Notes under the pieces: generated by a model
The model's input: only the letters and a program-made list of their open reading frames with translations
The model's database searches: none
Told to the model about the DNA's origin: nothing
Translations under genes and position numbers: made by a program
DNA from: Pseudomonas sp. GD04019
GTDB lineage: Bacteria > Pseudomonadota > Gammaproteobacteria > Pseudomonadales > Pseudomonadaceae
Assembly: GCF_029837695.1 (NCBI RefSeq)
Contig: NZ_JAOEEA010000001.1
Coordinates: 1-64,000 of the forward strand
DNA: 64,000 bases
Direction: 5' to 3'
Shown here: in pieces, positions 61,345 through 64,000 of the stretch
Numbering within the stretch: the stretch's first letter is position 1
Layout of the letters: every line of letters begins with the position of its first letter

Positions 61345-62682
61345 TTAGAAGACGTACTGGGCACGCATGGTGATGGCCTGGCCGTCGTCATCGTCGTTGC
61401 CGGCAGCGAAGCGACCGGACTGTAGACGCACGGTATCTTCGTCGGTCTTGGTCATCAGGTAGTTCAGCGACACCTTGACGGCTTCGTTGGCGTACCAGTT
61501 AACACCCAGGGTGTGCACCTTGGCCTCGGTCTCGTCCACGGCCACGCCACCGACGGTAGCCATGGTCTGGTCGTCTTCGACGTTCAGGTGGTCGTAGCGA
61601 TAGAAGACTTCCCAGGCGCCGGTCTGCTTGTTCATCGGCTTGATGGCGTCGAACTTGGCACCGTCCAGCTTGTAGATGCGCGATTCGCCGGTCAGGGTGT
61701 AGGCCGCCATGACGTTGTAACCGGTGGCCTCGCGGTCCCCGTTAGTCTTGTAGCCACTCAGGTCACGCTTGAGGTACTCGCTCTGTACCGAGAACGGGCC
61801 ATGCATGTAGGCGAATTCCAGGCCGACAACATTGTCGTCCTCGAAACCGCCGGTAGCCCCTGTCTCGGAGGGAGCCAGGGCCAGCTGACCCGAGTTCGGA
61901 CCATTGTTCTCGGTCACGCCACGTACACCCAGACGGGAGTTGATCGCGCCACCGAACTTGGTGCCATCGCTCTCGTTGCCGTAGCTGCGGGTGGCGTAGT
62001 CCAGACCGAGGTGCAGTACCTGGGTTTCGCTGACGATAGGGGCGAACACACCACGGGCGAAGAAGCTGTTCACATCCTTGCCGTCTTCGTCTTCCAGATA
62101 CACGCCGGAATCCTGCTGCTGGATGCTGGTGGAGCCGTAGAACATGCCGCCGTAGGTGCCGTTGACCTGGATACCCATGCCGTTCTCGTGGTCGGTGGTC
62201 CAGGAGGCCAGGTCGAGAACCGGCGAACGCTCCTTGGCAGTCACCCACTTGGAGCTGGTGGCTTTTTCCAGGCTGTAGTCCGGGTCGAAGCGGCCGACGC
62301 GGATGTTGATCGGGGAGAAGCCGGTGTAGGTGATGGTGGCTTCGTCGAACTTGTTCTCGTTGCTGCGGTTATCGGTGAAGTCGTAGTTGATCTGGTAGCG
62401 CCAGTCTTTGTAGTTGCCACCGATTTCGATCTGCGCGCGGCGGAAGAAGGCTTCGTTGGCGGTCTCGTTGTTAGTGGTGTAGAAGCCGTCGAACGAATCG
62501 AAGTCCGCCTGGATACGGCCACCCAGCTTGAAGCTGTATTGCTTGTCGGTAGTCGAGACTTCCAGACCGCTCTTGGTCTTGATCACGAGATCGGCGCCGT
62601 CGGTGGTGACGGTGCCGGCGAAAGCCTGGGCGGAAATGGCCAGAGCCAGGGCGCTGGCAGCAAAACCGGCGAAGTGCTTCAT
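61345..62682 (-). CDS. Phosphate-selective-type porin (OprO/OprP family)
   Basis: A 445-aa outer-membrane protein. Signal peptide ends AQAFA-GT. The mature N-terminus has the KTKSGLEVSTTDKQYSFKLG strand, RGRIQADFDSFDGF-like region and repeated amphipathic strands, ending in Phe (QYVF). This is the OprP/OprO fold; anion preference (phosphate, pyrophosphate or other) cannot be read here. I see no clear PhoB box upstream. Monocistronic with a strong terminator. Confidence 0.9.
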   Translation of the reverse strand: MKHFAGFAASALALAISAQAFAGTVTTDGADLVIKTKSGLEVSTTDKQYSFKLGGRIQADFDSFDGFYTTNNETANEAFFRRAQIEIGGNYKDWRYQINYDFTDNRSNENKFDEATITYTGFSPINIRVGRFDPDYSLEKATSSKWVTAKERSPVLDLASWTTDHENGMGIQVNGTYGGMFYGSTSIQQQDSGVYLEDEDGKDVNSFFARGVFAPIVSETQVLHLGLDYATRSYGNESDGTKFGGAINSRLGVRGVTENNGPNSGQLALAPSETGATGGFEDDNVVGLEFAYMHGPFSVQSEYLKRDLSGYKTNGDREATGYNVMAAYTLTGESRIYKLDGAKFDAIKPMNKQTGAWEVFYRYDHLNVEDDQTMATVGGVAVDETEAKVHTLGVNWYANEAVKVSLNYLMTKTDEDTVRLQSGRFAAGNDDDDGQAITMRAQYVF

Positions 62683-62864
62683 CGAGGATTCCCCTATTGG
62701 TCTTTAGAAAAACACTGGGCTTGGCCCTGCGTGTTGGGGGGGAATCTTGGCGGCGGGTTATTTCAGCTCGGTTGTATTTATATGAAAGTTAAATTACACA
62801 GGAACTTTTTACTCCCTTTAATCATAAGCAGGAAAAGCCCGCCCAGCCTGGGTCGACGCCGTTT

Positions 62865-63461
62865 TCAGGCCTGACGAAAACGCGCCGCCAGCCAATGGTC
62901 GATGCTCAGCCAGCGCCCGGCACCGATGAAGAACAGCGTCAGCAGCATGACCAGGTAGGTGACGGCGAATTCGATGCCGTTGTTGAGCACCACGAATTTG
63001 CCGCTGCCGGTCAGCCAGGCGTAGTTGCCGTGCTCCTGCAGGAGCTCGCGAGCGCGCTCCAGCTTCTCCCCCGCCGCCAGCACTCGCTCGTTGGCGAAGG
63101 GCGCTGAGGCATCGGCGATGGCCTGCCAGCCGAACTCCCAGTGCACGGTGAAGATCGCCACCAACATGGTCGCCATCAGCGGCACGCTGATCCAGCGCAC
63201 GGCCAGGCCGCACAGCAGGAGGATGGCGCCGCCCGCCTCGGTCAGCGCCGCCAACCAGGCCAGCAACGCGGGAAACGGCAAGCCCAGGCCCCAGTCCGGA
63301 TTGCCGAACCAGGCGATGGTGCTGTCCATGTCCGCCAGCTTGTACGTGCCGGCCATCCAGAAGATCGGCACCAGGTACAGGCGCAGCAGCAGCGGAGCGA
63401 GAAAATCCAGGCGACGCGTAGCGTCCAGGCCATCCTGGAGGCGATTGAGCAGGTTCAGCAT
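62865..63461 (-). CDS. DoxX-family membrane protein (HvfX/BufX-like)
   Basis: A 198-aa DoxX protein with four membrane segments: LLLRLYLVPIFWMAGTYK, ALTEAGGAILLLCGLAVRW, MLVAIFTVHWEFGW and VTYLVMLLTLFFI. A soluble loop precedes the last one. It lies 38 bp after an HvfC-type gene; a DoxX protein is a standard companion in MNIO (HvfB/BufB)-HvfC RiPP loci. Confidence 0.87.
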   Translation of the reverse strand: MLNLLNRLQDGLDATRRLDFLAPLLLRLYLVPIFWMAGTYKLADMDSTIAWFGNPDWGLGLPFPALLAWLAALTEAGGAILLLCGLAVRWISVPLMATMLVAIFTVHWEFGWQAIADASAPFANERVLAAGEKLERARELLQEHGNYAWLTGSGKFVVLNNGIEFAVTYLVMLLTLFFIGAGRWLSIDHWLAARFRQA

Positions 63462-63499
63462 GATGCTCTCCCGGGGCTGAGCAACGTGGCCCAGCCCCT

Positions 63500-64000
63500 T
63501 CAGGTAACGGGTGGAAACCAGATGTCCTGGCGCTGCCAGTCGTCCAGCAGCGCACGGGCGTTGGCGAAGTAGTGCCGGTCGGCGGGCAGGCCGTTGATCT
63601 CGGCCAGGTCGAGCAAGGCTTCGGTGCTCGGCGTGCCCGCTTGCAGACGCAGGGCCAGGTGATAGGCAAAGGGCGACAGCTGCTGGAAGCGCACCCGCTC
63701 CGCCGAGTCGCGCCAGGCCAGCAAGCAGGTGGGCTCGGCGGGTGCCTCGCGGGGCTGGTAATCGGCACCGATGCGCTGCACCGGCCAGGCATACGCCAAT
63801 GGCCAGGCCAGCGGTGACCAGCCATGGGACGGCAAGCGGTCGGTGGCGATATCCAGCGCCAGTTCGACGCGCTCGTAGTGAGCCAGCTCGGCGATAAAGC
63901 CGGGATCGCCCTGCTCCGCACCGCCGCCGGTCTCCAGCCAGGCGACGAACTCCTCGCCTATCGCCAGGAAATACGGCGTGCTACAGCGGTGCCTGGCGAT
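63500..64000 (-). CDS. HvfC/BufC-type (DUF2063) protein, cut by window edge
   Basis: The right edge cuts the 5' end; 166 codons are open to base 64000. The visible part begins with RHRCSTPYFLAIGEEFVAW, GDPGFIAELAHYERVELAL, then an ILLAWRDSAERVR-type region and ends DIWFPPVT. This is the DUF2063 (putative DNA-binding) plus C-terminal domain of HvfC/BufC, the partner of MNIO enzymes that modify copper-binding RiPP peptides. Upstream (beyond 64000) a DUF692 enzyme and a Cys-rich precursor are expected. Confidence 0.85.
   Translation of the reverse strand: MARHRCSTPYFLAIGEEFVAWLETGGGAEQGDPGFIAELAHYERVELALDIATDRLPSHGWSPLAWPLAYAWPVQRIGADYQPREAPAEPTCLLAWRDSAERVRFQQLSPFAYHLALRLQAGTPSTEALLDLAEINGLPADRHYFANARALLDDWQRQDIWFPPVT

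Noticed and set aside
62782..62801. Pho-box-like half-sites upstream of the OprP-type porin
   Set aside because: CTGTGTA and CTTTCAT are spaced by six bases rather than four and the second abuts the -10-like TATAAAT; not a convincing PhoB box.

Overview
The window is high-GC Gammaproteobacterial chromosome, almost certainly Pseudomonas (P. aeruginosa-like lineage). The evidence is protein similarity recognised by eye (TtcA, CysK, OpdB, CmoA/CmoB, CvfB-like S1 protein, OprP-type porin, DEAD helicase), the asrA-icp gene pair, and dispersed REP-like intergenic repeats. I find 71 protein genes, one of them cut by the right edge. There is no tRNA, rRNA, CRISPR array or intact insertion sequence. 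Coding density is high; the only gap over 300 bp (44903-45254) holds a MITE-like element.

Layout. 0-3.7 kb: ttcA, a J-domain protein, two tandem Yip1-family membrane proteins and SprT. 3.7-12.3 kb: an accessory catabolic-looking block. A LysR gene, an amidohydrolase, an acyl-CoA ligase and an alpha-methylacyl-CoA racemase-like CaiB protein lie on the minus strand; a periplasmic amidohydrolase, a TorF-type outer-membrane protein and a DMT transporter lie on the plus strand. 12.4-18.7 kb: cysK, a DUF748 protein, an XRE/membrane-protein pair, and a MoxR-VWA operon interrupted by a GFA gene. 18.7-30.7 kb: housekeeping and conserved hypothetical genes (YafJ-type amidotransferase, HIT protein, oligopeptidase B, YajD, YcgN, YcgL, RNase D). 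30.8-45 kb: envelope proteins, a sulfurtransferase, an AraC regulator, the second Lon protease AsrA behind a near-consensus heat-shock promoter, the lipoprotein protease inhibitor ICP, a membrane-bound diguanylate cyclase, and cmoA-cmoB. 45-55.3 kb: an LtaS-like phosphoglycerol transferase, a sugar dehydrogenase, a pseudouridine synthase, a DEAD-box helicase, and yhhQ behind a preQ1-I riboswitch. 55.5-64 kb: azoR with its regulatory dyads, a LysR/hydrolase/cyclophilin run, a phosphatase/FemAB-like operon, an OprP-type porin, and the end of an HvfC-DoxX (MNIO/bufferin-type RiPP) locus.

Functional links. Three tRNA-modification activities occur here: s2C32 (ttcA), cmo5U34 (cmoA-cmoB) and queuosine precursor uptake (yhhQ). 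Protein quality control is represented by AsrA, ICP, OpdB, SprT, PpiA and the MoxR-VWA pair. The most notable non-coding signals are the preQ1-I riboswitch with its promoter, the sigma-32 promoter of asrA, a 175-bp MITE with TA target duplication, a hairpin that would bury the azoR ribosome binding site, and at least ten copies of a CCCTCTCCC/GGGAGAGGG hairpin repeat, often in inverted pairs.
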